Shown: positions 25,756 through 35,167 of the stretch, in pieces
How the letters are laid out: the number at the start of each line of letters is the position of its first letter
Position numbering within the stretch: the first letter of the stretch is position 1
Assembly (NCBI GenBank): GCA_041586615.1
Contig: JBFGZS010000015.1
Location: forward strand, 1 to 64,000
Direction of reading: 5' to 3'
Length of the DNA stretch: 64,000 bases
Source: Motiliproteus sp041586615
Lineage (GTDB): Bacteria; Pseudomonadota; Gammaproteobacteria; Pseudomonadales; Balneatricaceae
The notes under the pieces: model-generated
What the model was told of the DNA's origin: nothing
Seen by the model: only the letters and a program-made list of their open reading frames with translations
The model's database searches: none
Program-made: the position numbers and the translations under genes

Positions 25756-25799
25756 TCGAGGCCCCGCAAAACCAGCAACTTGGCCTCGCTTCCGGTGGT

Positions 25800-27170
25800 T
25801 TAACCTTGCAGTAACCACAGGAATCCCGCCCCCAATAAGAGGGCAGTAACCCCAAGCACCCAGCCGAGGATCGACGATTTACCGCCCTTGCTAGGTTTAA
25901 ATACTGCCGTATCGGGGTCCTTGTTCGCCCCCGAATAAAAACGCAGTTCGACCCGCCCCATCCGCAGGCTATCCCCGTCTAATAATGCCGACATCGTGAC
26001 GCGCTTATCGTTGAGATAGGTCCCATTTCTGGAGCGCATATCCCGAATGGCCCAGCCACCATCTTGTTGGAAGATCTCCGCGTGGCGACCGGAGACGCTA
26101 CGTTCTAGCAGTTGGATATGACTGCCATGGGATCGTCCAATCAGACAGGGTTCGGTTTCTACAGTGAAACGGTCGTTCTTGATGGAGGCCGACTGGCCCA
26201 GCAGAAAGGCCGAGGTCGACTGCATTAATTGAGTTTTATCGGCATCAGCAGCCACCTTGAAAATTGAGGTAGCCTCGAATTCAGCCTCCACGTCCGCTGT
26301 CGTCAGGGGGGCAGCCGACGCATGGATCGCGTCGTCGGTTTCCGCTGCCGGGCCGAAGGCGCTGCTGTTTTTTTCGACCGGTGCTGTTGCGGCGGTCTCG
26401 GGACTGGGTTCAGGTATGGGCACCGGAGCAGGTTCTGGGGTAGGTTCTGGTGTGAGTTCCGGGGCAGGTTCTGGGGCAGGCTCCGGGGTGATGGCCGATG
26501 ACGGGGCCTGAACCCAGGTGGCATCGGGATCCAGCGCCGGGCGCAGCTGGGTCTTGTTGTCATCTTCCTGGTCCAGAACCTTGGGTCCGATCACCCTGAA
26601 GGCGGCGCTATCGAAGCGGATCTCGTCACCCGACTGAATCTCGGCGCGATCAATACGCTGGCCATTGACGAAGGTGCCGTTGGCCGAACCCAGATCTTCG
26701 ATGTTCAGCCCTCCGTCGTCCAGCCAAAGCCGGGCGTGATGCCGTGACAGTAGCTGGTCATTGATGATCAGGTCGCAATCCTGTTCCCGCCCCACCAACA
26801 GGGTTCCCCTGATCGGGAAAAACTGACCGCAAAGCAGCTCCAGTTCAGCTTTTAGCGCCCAGTCACTGGGCCGGTGCTTGGCCGGATCCACCACTTCCAG
26901 CTCCACCGAGGATATCTTGATCACGTCCCAAGCTTCCAGCCTATGCCGTTTGGAGATCGATTGATCATTGACGTAGGTGCCCTTGCCGCTCAACAGATCG
27001 ACCAGATAAAGGTGATCACCCTCAACCCGGATTTCAGCGTGAAAATCGGAGATGCCCTGCTCCAACAGGGCCACGTCATTGCTTTCATCCTGGCCGATGG
27101 TCAGCGTCGAGCCGGTAAGGCTTATCGGCTGTTGACGATTGTCCTTAAACTTTAACTTAAACATAGGCAT
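25800..27170 (-). CDS. Tail-anchored protein with three FHA domains
   Basis: The 456-residue product has FHA domains at about 15-90 (LTIGQDESNDVAL, SGKGTYVNDQSI), 108-185 (LVGREQDCDLII, LSRHHARLWL, GSANGTFVNGQRI) and 335-410 (LIGRSHGSHIQL, SGRHAEIF, MRSRNGTYLNDKRV). A Pro/Glu-rich linker with PEPAPEP units lies between the second and third. A single C-terminal membrane helix ends the protein (LGWVLGVTALLLGAGFLWLL). Domains 2 and 3 keep all key residues; domain 1 lacks the usual RxxHA motif and may not bind phosphothreonine. It lies about 80 bp downstream of the PP2C gene on the same strand. It likely docks phosphorylated partners at the membrane; Thr residues in its linker are possible kinase targets. 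Confidence 0.9.
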   Translation of the reverse strand: MPMFKLKFKDNRQQPISLTGSTLTIGQDESNDVALLEQGISDFHAEIRVEGDHLYLVDLLSGKGTYVNDQSISKRHRLEAWDVIKISSVELEVVDPAKHRPSDWALKAELELLCGQFFPIRGTLLVGREQDCDLIINDQLLSRHHARLWLDDGGLNIEDLGSANGTFVNGQRIDRAEIQSGDEIRFDSAAFRVIGPKVLDQEDDNKTQLRPALDPDATWVQAPSSAITPEPAPEPAPELTPEPTPEPAPVPIPEPSPETAATAPVEKNSSAFGPAAETDDAIHASAAPLTTADVEAEFEATSIFKVAADADKTQLMQSTSAFLLGQSASIKNDRFTVETEPCLIGRSHGSHIQLLERSVSGRHAEIFQQDGGWAIRDMRSRNGTYLNDKRVTMSALLDGDSLRMGRVELRFYSGANKDPDTAVFKPSKGGKSSILGWVLGVTALLLGAGFLWLLQG

Positions 27171-27182
27171 GACTGTCTTGAC

Positions 27183-27244
27183 CTCGACGGTTAGGTATCT
27201 CGACGGTTAGGTATCGTGCTGTGAGCGAATCAGAACACAGCACG
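27183..27244 (-). repeat. 16-bp tandem duplication plus 9-bp inverted repeat
   Basis: CTCGACGGTTAGGTAT occurs twice in tandem (27183-27214). It is followed by CGTGCTGTG and its exact reverse complement CACAGCACG (27215-27223 and 27236-27244). The hairpin lies between the phosphatase stop and the FHA start and has no T-run, so it is more likely an mRNA-stability or coupling element than a terminator. Confidence 0.65.
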
Positions 27245-27251
27245 GTGGCCG

Positions 27252-28112
27252 TTACCCGCGCCATAGACCGACCAGCACGAGGGCGACACAGACGAACGCG
27301 CCGAGGGCTAACAACCACACACGCTTTCGGCGGCGGTTGAAACGGGGAAAGACCAACTCCTGTGTGCTGAATAGATCGGTATCCTCATCCTCGATCCCCT
27401 TGCTCGCCGATGGCGCTGAAATCACCAGCACACTGACGTTGTCCCGTCCGCCGCGTTGTAAAGCGGTCTCGATCAGGCGGTCAACTAAACTCTGCTCGTT
27501 ACCCTCGCTCATCATGATTTTACTGATTTCGGCATCGCTCACCTCACCGTTGAGGCCATCACTGCAGAGCAGGATTTTCTGGCCTTTGTTCAAGGTTCCG
27601 CTGCGGCAGTCCACTCGAATACCCTGCCCGCGTACCCCTAGCGCTTGGGTAATCACATTCGATTTAGGGTGTTTGCGCGCCTGCTCCTCGGAGATTTCCC
27701 CTCGATCCACCAGCCACTGTACATAGGAGTGGTCACGACTGAGTTGGTGCAATTGGCCGTCCCAAAGGTAAGCCCGGCTATCTCCCACCCAGGCGATCTC
27801 ATAATTGCGCTGATCCGACACCCTCAGCGCGACGATGGTGGAGCCCATATTCGGCGCCCCCTGTCCCTGCTCGGCCGCGGCCAGTACCGCATCGTGGGCA
27901 CGCTGAATAGCCTCGCTCAGACTCCGCCCCGCACGAATGGCCTCCACCACGGTGGCACTGGCGATAGTACTGGCAACATCTCCGCCCCGATGGCCCCCCA
28001 TGCCGTCCGCGACCAACCAGAGACCAAGTTCGCTGTCGGCGTAGTAGCGGTCTTCATTCAATTCCCTGACACGCCCCACATCGGACCCGTCACCGTAAGA
28101 AATGGTCGACAT
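27252..28112 (-). CDS. PP2C-family Ser/Thr phosphatase with C-terminal membrane helix
   Basis: ATG 28112 is preferred because AAGGA lies 9 bases upstream; it gives 286 residues. All PP2C motifs are present: RVRELNEDRYY, LWLVADGMGGHRGG, MGSTIVAL, WVGDSRAYL, LLCSDGLNGEV and GRDNVSVLVI, covering the metal-binding aspartates. A basic patch (RFNRRRKRVW) leads to one membrane helix at the C-terminus. It should dephosphorylate targets of the kinase encoded divergently at 28654 and act at the inner face of the membrane. It is the first gene of the unit containing the triple-FHA protein. It is closely similar to the phosphatase at 35168, so the two kinase/phosphatase modules look like an old duplication. 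Confidence 0.93.
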   Translation of the reverse strand: MSTISYGDGSDVGRVRELNEDRYYADSELGLWLVADGMGGHRGGDVASTIASATVVEAIRAGRSLSEAIQRAHDAVLAAAEQGQGAPNMGSTIVALRVSDQRNYEIAWVGDSRAYLWDGQLHQLSRDHSYVQWLVDRGEISEEQARKHPKSNVITQALGVRGQGIRVDCRSGTLNKGQKILLCSDGLNGEVSDAEISKIMMSEGNEQSLVDRLIETALQRGGRDNVSVLVISAPSASKGIEDEDTDLFSTQELVFPRFNRRRKRVWLLALGAFVCVALVLVGLWRG

Positions 28113-28157
28113 TGCACAATCCTTAGCATCCCTTAGTCTTTGAGGACACAGCGACAT

Positions 28158-28242
28158 ATTAAGGCGGCAGCGTAATACCGAGCAAAAAATGTCACCTTAA
28201 TAGGCGGCTCATGAAGGAACCGCCGTGGCATAACGCCACGTG
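28158..28242 (-). repeat. Interspersed three-hairpin element, copy D
   Basis: This copy, in reverse orientation, shows the left arm GTGGC-GTTAT-GCCAC, the GGCGGTTC hairpin and the AAGG/CCTT arm around TGCTCGGTAT. It lies in the divergent promoter region between phosphatase and kinase 1, so this copy is not a terminator. Confidence 0.75.
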
Positions 28243-28653
28243 AGACAAGGACGGACAGGCGCCGGCCTTGTCGCCATCAAAAGGCCGAACGTATCGGTAG
28301 TTTGATGCCCGGTTAATAGGAACCAGAAAGCCTTAAAATTCAGCTTACATAGCGGGATCAGCCACTAAGATGCGGTTTCTGAATGACAACTGAACTATGC
28401 TCAAACAAGTAATGGTCTTCTATATAAAATAGCAGAACATTGAACCTTTACTGAGAGACATCGGGGTTTCGACGGACTGAATGTCCCGCGCTTATAACAG
28501 GTTCCGCCCCGCTATTCGCAACGATAGGGATGAATGTAAACGGACATAACCATGGCCGATTTAATAAGTTAACAACAGAGCGTACTCCCTTGAATCGGTC
28601 TCAACAGCACTTCATGCCGGCCAGCTGCTACCCGGAACGAGGTTGAAACAGTA
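28243..28653. other. Divergent intergenic region, phosphatase / kinase 1
   Basis: About 410 bases without a gene must hold the promoters for kinase 1 and possibly for the phosphatase unit. No good sigma-54 site was found. I see no confident sigma-70 pair and no other repeat. Confidence 0.45.
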
Positions 28654-31600
28654 ATGCCTAGGCTACTGGATATTGACGGTTACACCATCGAGAAGGAAAT
28701 CGGTACCGGTGCGATGGCTACGGTCTACCTGGCCGAACAGACCTCCCTGGGCCGCCAGGTCGCCATCAAGGTGATGTCGCCCGCATTGGCGAGCAACGAC
28801 ACCTTTGCTAGGCGTTTTATTCAGGAAGGCAAGACCATTGCCAAGCTGGAACAGAACAACATCGTCAACATCTTCGATATCGGTACCAGTGAGACCTGCT
28901 GTTACATCGCCATGGAATACCTATCCGGGGGCACCCTCAAGGACCGTATGCAGCACCCGATGTACCTGAACGAAGCACTGCGTATTATCCGCCAGATCGC
29001 CCTGGCATTGAGCTACGCCCACCGTCATCATTTTGTTCATCGCGACATCAAGCCCCTCAACATTATGTACCGCGCCGACGGTACGGTGGTGCTGACGGAC
29101 TTCGGCATCGCCAAGGAGATAGCCGCCGCCACCTCAGGCCTGACGGCCACAGGGGCGGCGATCGGTACCCCCACGTACATGAGTCCGGAGCAAGCTAAGG
29201 GTAAAGAGCTGGACGGCCGCTCAGATATCTACTGTCTTGGCGTGGTGTTTTATGAACTGTTGACCGGTGTCCGCCCCTATATGGCGTCGGAGCCTTTTGC
29301 TCTGGCGTTGCAGCATATCAATGCGGCAATTCCCAAGCTGCCGGAACGGCTCAGGTTTATGCAGGACATGATCAATAAGATGATGGCCAAATCCGCGGCC
29401 AAACGGTTCCAAGACGCCGAACAGCTGATCGCCGCCATCGACCGCATCTTCGATCTGTATGACACCGGGAAAATCCGTGTATTGCTGAACGACAGTATGA
29501 GTCATGACAAAACGCAGGTCTGGTACAAGACATTGCTGACCGATTGGCGATCGCAGTTCGCCAAACAGCGTTTTCCACTCCGGTTGCGTCGAATCATCCG
29601 CCGTAAGCGCATGCCACTGATCGTCGCGGCAACAGCACTGGTGCTGATATTCGGCGTTACGCTGCTCTACCTTGATCATCGCGACAGAGCGGAACAACAG
29701 CGCATAGTCCAGCACAACCAAACCCTTGAACGCCTGCTGGACGAAGGCTTGCGGCAACTCTCCCAATCACAAATTTTTTTCCCCAAAGGCGATAACGCCT
29801 TTGACACCTATCTGCAGATCCGGCGGCTGGATCCAGACAATGAACAGGTAATCACGCCCATCGCCACCCTGCTCGACCGTATCCATACCCTGGCCCTGCG
29901 CACCTATGAAAATGCCGACTGGAACCGCACCCTGGCGCTGGTCGATAACGGTCTGCGACTCGATGCCAGCCATGAACGGCTGCTGGACCTGCAGCGCAAC
30001 GCCCACCAGGCTCAGGAGCGGTCCCACCAGCAGAAACTGGAACGGGAGCGGGAAGCGAAAATCACCGGACTGCTGGCTCAGGCCGATCAGCAGATCAACG
30101 CGGGGCGTCTCGAGCAGCCCACCAACGACAATGCTGTTGCCACCCTCAGGGGACTCCTGGAACTGGCGCCTGAGGATCCTCGGGTAGAGGATCGCCGGCA
30201 ACGGCTCGCTAAAACCTATGCTCAACAAGCCCGGCAAGCCTTGGAGCAAGGCGAACTCGATGAGGCCCAGGCCCTTATCAGCCGGGGACTGGCCGTGGTT
30301 GATCGGTTTCCTGCCCTAATCGGCCTGCAGCAGTCGTTGCTAGACCAGCGTAGACAGCACCAGATTGACGGGCTGCTGTCGGACGCGCAGCGGCTCGCCG
30401 CTCAGCAGCACTTTGTCGAGCCGGCTGATGACAGCGCCTGGCAGCGCTATCAAGCGGTGCTGGATCTTGATGCCGACAACCCAGCCGCACGACGTGGCAT
30501 TAGCACCCTGCTGGAGCAGATTCGGCGGCTGGCAGATGCGGCAAGACGCTCAGGAGACTTCAGCGCGGCGCTAGCGCTGCTTGATCAAGGCATGCGAATC
30601 GATGCGCAATACCCGCCGCTGTTGGCGTTACAGCAGCAGACCGCGCTGGATCAGCGCATCGACAGCCTACTCGCGACAGCCAACGCTCAGCTCGAGCAAG
30701 GTCGCGTGAATCAGACGCCCGGCGATAACGCCGTCGAGAGCTTGCGCCAGGTGCTGACCCTGCAAGCCGACCAACCCCAGGCGCTTGCTGGATTGCGACA
30801 CATCGCCGATCGCTTTTCCCGCAGAGCCGAAGCGCTGCTGCACGATGACGAACCCGGTAGTCGTGCATTGATCGAGGAGGGCCTAACGGTGGTTGCCGAC
30901 CACCCTGCGCTGCTAACCCTCAAAGACCGTCTGGCAGCCCAGATCAACGCCCGCCAGCAGCAGCAACGGGAGATCATTCGGTTGCTGGAGGAAGGCGAGC
31001 GCTTATCGGCGCAGCAACAATTCAGTCAACCGATTGATCACAATGCCCTCGCCCGTTACCACGCAGTACTCGATCTAGACCCGCTAAATAGCGCTGCCCG
31101 TCAGGCCCTGGACGCGTTGCCCGCGCAGATACTGGCCCTGGCGAAAACAGCCGGTGAACAGGGTGATTTTGAGCGCGGCCTCGCGTTGCTGCAACAGGGT
31201 CTGACTCTAGCCCCAGACAATGAGGCGTTGCAGGCCGCTCGTCGCCAGGCACGGGAACAACAGCAGATCCACAAGCTGCTGGTCCATGCCGAAGCACAGA
31301 TTAAACGTCGCCGGCTCAGCGAACCCCCGGGTGACAATGCCGTCGCGACCCTGCAACAGGTCCTTGAACGTGCCCCTGGGCAGCGCCAGGCCCTGGACGG
31401 GCTAGAGCGGATTGCCGGGATCTATGCACTGCTGGCTCGAAAGCAACTGGATCAGGATCGAGAAACCGACGCACAGGCGCTGCTCCAAAAAGGCCTGAAC
31501 CTGTCTCCCGAGCATCCGGCATTGCTGGATATCCAGCGCCAGGTCGAGCAGCGGCGTGAAATAGACAGATTACTGCGTCAAGCGCAGCAGCAACTCGACA

Positions 31601-33477
31601 CCAGGCAGATCGACCAACCTGATGATACGTCCTTTATTCAGGCCGCCATCGCCAGCTATCGACAGGTCCTGACCCTATCATCCGCTAACCCCCAAGCCCT
31701 GGCCGCCCTACAACGCCTAGCCGATGACTATGAGGCGCAGGCCAGGCAGTTGTCCGAGCAGGGTGACGAGGATGGCAGCAGGCAGCGGATCAAGGCCGGG
31801 CTGGCGATCAACGCTGACCACCCGGGATTACTAGCGTTGCAACGGACCCTGACGGAACGCCAACAGGCGCGCGCAGCCGAGGCACTGAGGCAGCAACAGG
31901 TCCAAGCCTTACTGGCGCAGGCCCGCTCGGAACTGCAACGCGGCGCGCTGGACAACAGTGCGGCGTTTATCGCGAAGGGTCTCAAGCTCGCTCCGCAGCA
32001 GCCACTCCTGTTGGATCTACGCCAACAGGTGGCTCGACAGCAGCAAATCCTGACGCTACTGGCGCTAGCCGAACAGCAGATCCACAATAAGCAACTGACA
32101 CTGCCGGCCAACAACAATGCTTTTGCGACCCTGCAGCAGGTGCTGGAACTCGAACCCGAGCACCCCCAGGCCCTTGCCGGAATACAATGGGTGGCCGACA
32201 GCTACACAGAACTGGCCCGCGAACGGCTGCAAAACAATCACGAGCAACAAAGCCTGAAACTGATCGACAAGGGTCTACGGGTAGTGGCCGATCACCCGCC
32301 ATTACTGGCACTGCGACAACAGATTGAACAGCGCCGACAAGCCCGTGAAGCATGGCAGCGACAGCAGCAGCAGGTCAAGCAACTGCTGTTACAGGCCCAG
32401 TCTCAGATCACCCAGGGACAGTTCACCACCCCCGTTGAGGATAGCGCCCAGCGCAGCTACCGGGAAATATTACAGCTCGACCCCGCCAATAATCAGGCCC
32501 TGCGCGGCTTGGCTGCATTGCCTGACGTCATCCATGCTCGGGTGCTGTCGATGCTGAACGCCGGTGCGCTGCAGAACGGACTACAGCGGGTGGACGAAGG
32601 CTTGCAGCTGGAACCACAGCACCCGCGTCTACGGGCACTCAAGGCGCAGCTGCTGGAAAAACTGCAAGCACTGCTGAGCGAGGCCCGCGCAGCACGGCAA
32701 AAAGGTGCGCTGGACAACAGCACAAAACTTATCCAGCAGGGGTTGCGGATCGACCCCCAGCAGTCAGAGCTGTTGCAGCTGCAACGACAGGTGACCCAGC
32801 AACAGCAGATAGTCGCGCTGCTGGACAAGGCGCTAGTGCAGATCAAGCGCCGGCAACTGACCCTGCCCGCCAACGACAATGCCGTGGCCACCCTGACTCA
32901 GCTGTTGACCCTGGCGCCAGGCCACCCCCAGGCGCTGACCGGTATGCAACAGGTCGCCGATGCCTATGCTGAGCTCGCTCTGGTGAAGATCAAAAATGGC
33001 CAGGATACCGAAGCTCAGGCGCTGATCGACAAGGGGCTAAGCGTGTTATCCAGCCATCCGCCACTACTGAAACTAGGCGAAGAGATACAAGCCCGTCGCG
33101 CGGCATTGGCCACCCGTCAGCGTCTGACCAGCGGCCTGCTGGTACTGGCAGAGGAGCAACAGCGCCAGCGGCGCTACACCAAACCCCGCGGTAACAATGC
33201 TTACGAGAGTTACCGTACCATTCTTCAATTCGACCCTGAAAACGGGCCCGCCAAGCGCGCCATTCGCGGACTCAGCGAAAGCCTCTACGACATGGCCAGC
33301 CGTGCCAAGGCCGAGGGGGCCATCGCCGAGAGCTTAGCTCTGGTTCTTGAGGGCCTGACCATCGCGCCCGACGATCAGGCCCTGCTTGATCTGCAACAGC
33401 AACTTTCGCAGCAGCGCCCTCCGGCGGACGCTGGCGATGAGCTAACGCCTCAGGATGCAACCGCTGCAGAGGACTGA
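28654..33477 (+). CDS. Giant membrane Ser/Thr kinase with 11 TPR-like repeats (kinase 1)
   Basis: The 1607-residue protein has a PknB-type kinase domain at about 8-270, with glycine loop GTGAMATV (17-24), Lys39, HRDIKPLN (catalytic Asp131), DFG (Asp149) and an activation segment containing GTPTYMSPEQA. One membrane helix lies near 320-341. The remaining 1250 or so residues are predicted periplasmic and form about 95-residue units. Each has a (D/N)NAxxTLxxVLxLxP-like segment and a later LIxxGLxVxPxHPxLL segment; I count 11 first segments. The pattern is TPR-like with long Gln-rich helices. It is divergent from its PP2C partner at 27252. The extracytoplasmic repeats may sense an envelope state or dock secretion components. 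Length is far above normal for the family. Confidence 0.93.
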   Translation: MPRLLDIDGYTIEKEIGTGAMATVYLAEQTSLGRQVAIKVMSPALASNDTFARRFIQEGKTIAKLEQNNIVNIFDIGTSETCCYIAMEYLSGGTLKDRMQHPMYLNEALRIIRQIALALSYAHRHHFVHRDIKPLNIMYRADGTVVLTDFGIAKEIAAATSGLTATGAAIGTPTYMSPEQAKGKELDGRSDIYCLGVVFYELLTGVRPYMASEPFALALQHINAAIPKLPERLRFMQDMINKMMAKSAAKRFQDAEQLIAAIDRIFDLYDTGKIRVLLNDSMSHDKTQVWYKTLLTDWRSQFAKQRFPLRLRRIIRRKRMPLIVAATALVLIFGVTLLYLDHRDRAEQQRIVQHNQTLERLLDEGLRQLSQSQIFFPKGDNAFDTYLQIRRLDPDNEQVITPIATLLDRIHTLALRTYENADWNRTLALVDNGLRLDASHERLLDLQRNAHQAQERSHQQKLEREREAKITGLLAQADQQINAGRLEQPTNDNAVATLRGLLELAPEDPRVEDRRQRLAKTYAQQARQALEQGELDEAQALISRGLAVVDRFPALIGLQQSLLDQRRQHQIDGLLSDAQRLAAQQHFVEPADDSAWQRYQAVLDLDADNPAARRGISTLLEQIRRLADAARRSGDFSAALALLDQGMRIDAQYPPLLALQQQTALDQRIDSLLATANAQLEQGRVNQTPGDNAVESLRQVLTLQADQPQALAGLRHIADRFSRRAEALLHDDEPGSRALIEEGLTVVADHPALLTLKDRLAAQINARQQQQREIIRLLEEGERLSAQQQFSQPIDHNALARYHAVLDLDPLNSAARQALDALPAQILALAKTAGEQGDFERGLALLQQGLTLAPDNEALQAARRQAREQQQIHKLLVHAEAQIKRRRLSEPPGDNAVATLQQVLERAPGQRQALDGLERIAGIYALLARKQLDQDRETDAQALLQKGLNLSPEHPALLDIQRQVEQRREIDRLLRQAQQQLDTRQIDQPDDTSFIQAAIASYRQVLTLSSANPQALAALQRLADDYEAQARQLSEQGDEDGSRQRIKAGLAINADHPGLLALQRTLTERQQARAAEALRQQQVQALLAQARSELQRGALDNSAAFIAKGLKLAPQQPLLLDLRQQVARQQQILTLLALAEQQIHNKQLTLPANNNAFATLQQVLELEPEHPQALAGIQWVADSYTELARERLQNNHEQQSLKLIDKGLRVVADHPPLLALRQQIEQRRQAREAWQRQQQQVKQLLLQAQSQITQGQFTTPVEDSAQRSYREILQLDPANNQALRGLAALPDVIHARVLSMLNAGALQNGLQRVDEGLQLEPQHPRLRALKAQLLEKLQALLSEARAARQKGALDNSTKLIQQGLRIDPQQSELLQLQRQVTQQQQIVALLDKALVQIKRRQLTLPANDNAVATLTQLLTLAPGHPQALTGMQQVADAYAELALVKIKNGQDTEAQALIDKGLSVLSSHPPLLKLGEEIQARRAALATRQRLTSGLLVLAEEQQRQRRYTKPRGNNAYESYRTILQFDPENGPAKRAIRGLSESLYDMASRAKAEGAIAESLALVLEGLTIAPDDQALLDLQQQLSQQRPPADAGDELTPQDATAAED

Positions 33478-33508
33478 GGGGCCGTCTTCTAGCATAGACT
33501 CTGGTGTG

Positions 33509-34003
33509 TCAATCGCGCTTGATCGAGTAGCGACCGCTGCCAAGAAAGGCAATCGCCACCGCCCCGAACAGGTAGAACCCCTGCAGTTCCAGCGCCCAGC
33601 CACCATTTTTGGTCAAACTAAACAGATCATCCATATGCGCCAGACCAATGGCAAATAGCATGTTACCGACAATCAGCAGCGCGCCAATACGACAGTAGAC
33701 ACCCACAATCAACAGCAGCGGGGCAATGATCTCACCGACAAAAACACCGTAGGCGATAAAGCCTGGTAGGCCGTTATTGGTCAGCGAGCCAGCGATGAAA
33801 TCTAGTGATCCCGTATTGCCGATCTTAGACAGTCCGTGAAGCAACATCAGGATACCAACCGATAGGCGCATCACCAGTTTTCCGAGATCTTCATTATTAA
33901 GAAGATGCATACCTGGTAGCTTTTTATAGAGCCCCTCAAAGGCTGGAGAATATCGGTCAGTCGCTACGTTTGCTCTATGGTCCATAAGGTAAATCCTATG
34001 CAT
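33509..34003 (-). CDS. DoxX-family inner-membrane protein
   Basis: This protein of up to 164 residues has four predicted membrane helices (LVMRLSVGILMLLHGLSKI, then AYGVFVGEIIAPLLLIVGVY, ALLIVGNMLFAIGLA and LQGFYLFGAVAIAFLGSG) typical of DoxX/YphA-like proteins. The true start may be 33985 (MDHRAN) or 33910 (MHLLNN), as the N-terminus at 34003 is not conserved-looking. It is divergent from the LysR-type regulator at 34136, a common arrangement for LysR targets. DoxX proteins are linked to thiol/oxidative stress or quinone metabolism in some bacteria; the role here is not known. It converges with kinase 1. Confidence 0.85.
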   Translation of the reverse strand: MHRIYLMDHRANVATDRYSPAFEGLYKKLPGMHLLNNEDLGKLVMRLSVGILMLLHGLSKIGNTGSLDFIAGSLTNNGLPGFIAYGVFVGEIIAPLLLIVGVYCRIGALLIVGNMLFAIGLAHMDDLFSLTKNGGWALELQGFYLFGAVAIAFLGSGRYSIKRD

Positions 34004-34135
34004 CTGATATTTTCAACTTATCAACTTGCCTATCTCAAGTTGAGCACGTAACCAGTGTAATAGTTTCCAATTTGAGAATTAACAGCGTTTTTTATAAAAT
34101 ACTTTTTCCATATTGAAATCAGTCAAGGCGGTGTT

Positions 34136-35038
34136 GTGGATCGTTTAACAGCTATGGAGGTGTTTGTTCGAGTCGCGGAGGAGGGAAGCTTTTCCGCAGC
34201 AGCCCGTGGACTAGGGATGTCAAACTCTGCTGTCAGTAAGCATATTGCCATGCTTGAAGATTTGCTGGGTGTGTGCCTGTTGAACAGGACAACCCGACAG
34301 GTGAGCCTGACTGAAGCTGGTCACGCTTATCATGAGCGCTGTGAACAAATACTCTGCGATGTGGAAGAAACCCAACAGTCAGTTGCGCAACTTCAAACTG
34401 AGCCGCGTGGCACCCTTAAAATAAATGCACCCGTATTTTTTGGCTCTCAGTACCTAGTTACAGCGATTGCAGATTTTCAGGCTAGCTACCCACGCATCTC
34501 AGTGGAGATGTCGCTCACAGATCGGTATGTTGATGTCATCGGAGAAGGGTTTGACATATCCATCAGAGTAGGTCAACTCTGCGATTCTAACCTTATCGCC
34601 CGTAAGTTGGCATCCTCAAGAAATATCGTGTGCACCAGCCCAGCCTACTTGTGTAAACACGATATACCCCAAACACCTGAAGACTTACTTACGCATAACT
34701 GCCTAAAGAGCATCAGCCCTAGTTATGTTCGCGGATGGCCGTTTAGAGGCCCAAAAGGAAATATCGTCGTGCCGATAAAGGGCTGTTTTCGTACAAACAA
34801 TGGAGATGCTCTGTTAGCGGCGGCCCTGAGCGGGATGGGGTTCGCTCACTTACCTGCATTCATAATTGGGCATAATTTGAGGACAGGAAAGCTTCGATCT
34901 GTCCTAGTTGAATATGAAGAGCCTGCGATGGATATTTATGCATTATATCCTCACCGTCGGCACCTCTCAATGAAGGTGCGTGTCTTTATCGATTTTATTG
35001 TTGCGCGCTTTGCCTCTGGCCTTTATTGGGATCAGTAA
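34136..35038 (+). CDS. LysR-family transcriptional regulator
   Basis: The 300-residue product starts with GTG and has the winged HTH at 1-65 (GSFSAAARGLGMSNSAVSKH, NRTTRQVSLTEAG). A LysR effector domain follows, with the CrgA-like pattern GTLKINAPVFFGSQYL and RVGQLCDSNLIARKL. It is divergent from the DoxX gene, which it probably controls, with the operator in the 130-bp gap. The A/T-rich wording of this gene and its promoter differs visibly from the kinase genes on both sides, hinting at later insertion. The effector is unknown. Confidence 0.92.
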   Translation: MDRLTAMEVFVRVAEEGSFSAAARGLGMSNSAVSKHIAMLEDLLGVCLLNRTTRQVSLTEAGHAYHERCEQILCDVEETQQSVAQLQTEPRGTLKINAPVFFGSQYLVTAIADFQASYPRISVEMSLTDRYVDVIGEGFDISIRVGQLCDSNLIARKLASSRNIVCTSPAYLCKHDIPQTPEDLLTHNCLKSISPSYVRGWPFRGPKGNIVVPIKGCFRTNNGDALLAAALSGMGFAHLPAFIIGHNLRTGKLRSVLVEYEEPAMDIYALYPHRRHLSMKVRVFIDFIVARFASGLYWDQ

Positions 35039-35167
35039 TGGATTAAATATGAGTTCCAGCTTCGCTCGATAGCAGTCTATGTAAGCAGTCGCTAACGTTC
35101 TGGAGTGAGGCCAGTTCCGGACGCTGATGCAGCCAGGCCAGCGGTGGGCGGCAGGAATTTACCGAGA

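Noticed and set aside
29221..29766. 181-codon minus-strand frame inside kinase 1 (and many others within both kinase genes)
   Set aside because: These frames lie antisense to a clear kinase and show no motifs; they arise from biased codon use in the repeat region.
28654..33477. CRISPR-like periodicity in the kinase repeat region
   Set aside because: The repeats are protein-coding, diverged and about 285 bp long; no short identical direct repeats with spacers were found anywhere in the window.
35079..35096. GacA-box-like TGTAAGCAGTCGCTAACG
   Set aside because: The second half differs from CTTACA in three positions and no small RNA with repeated GGA hairpins follows.
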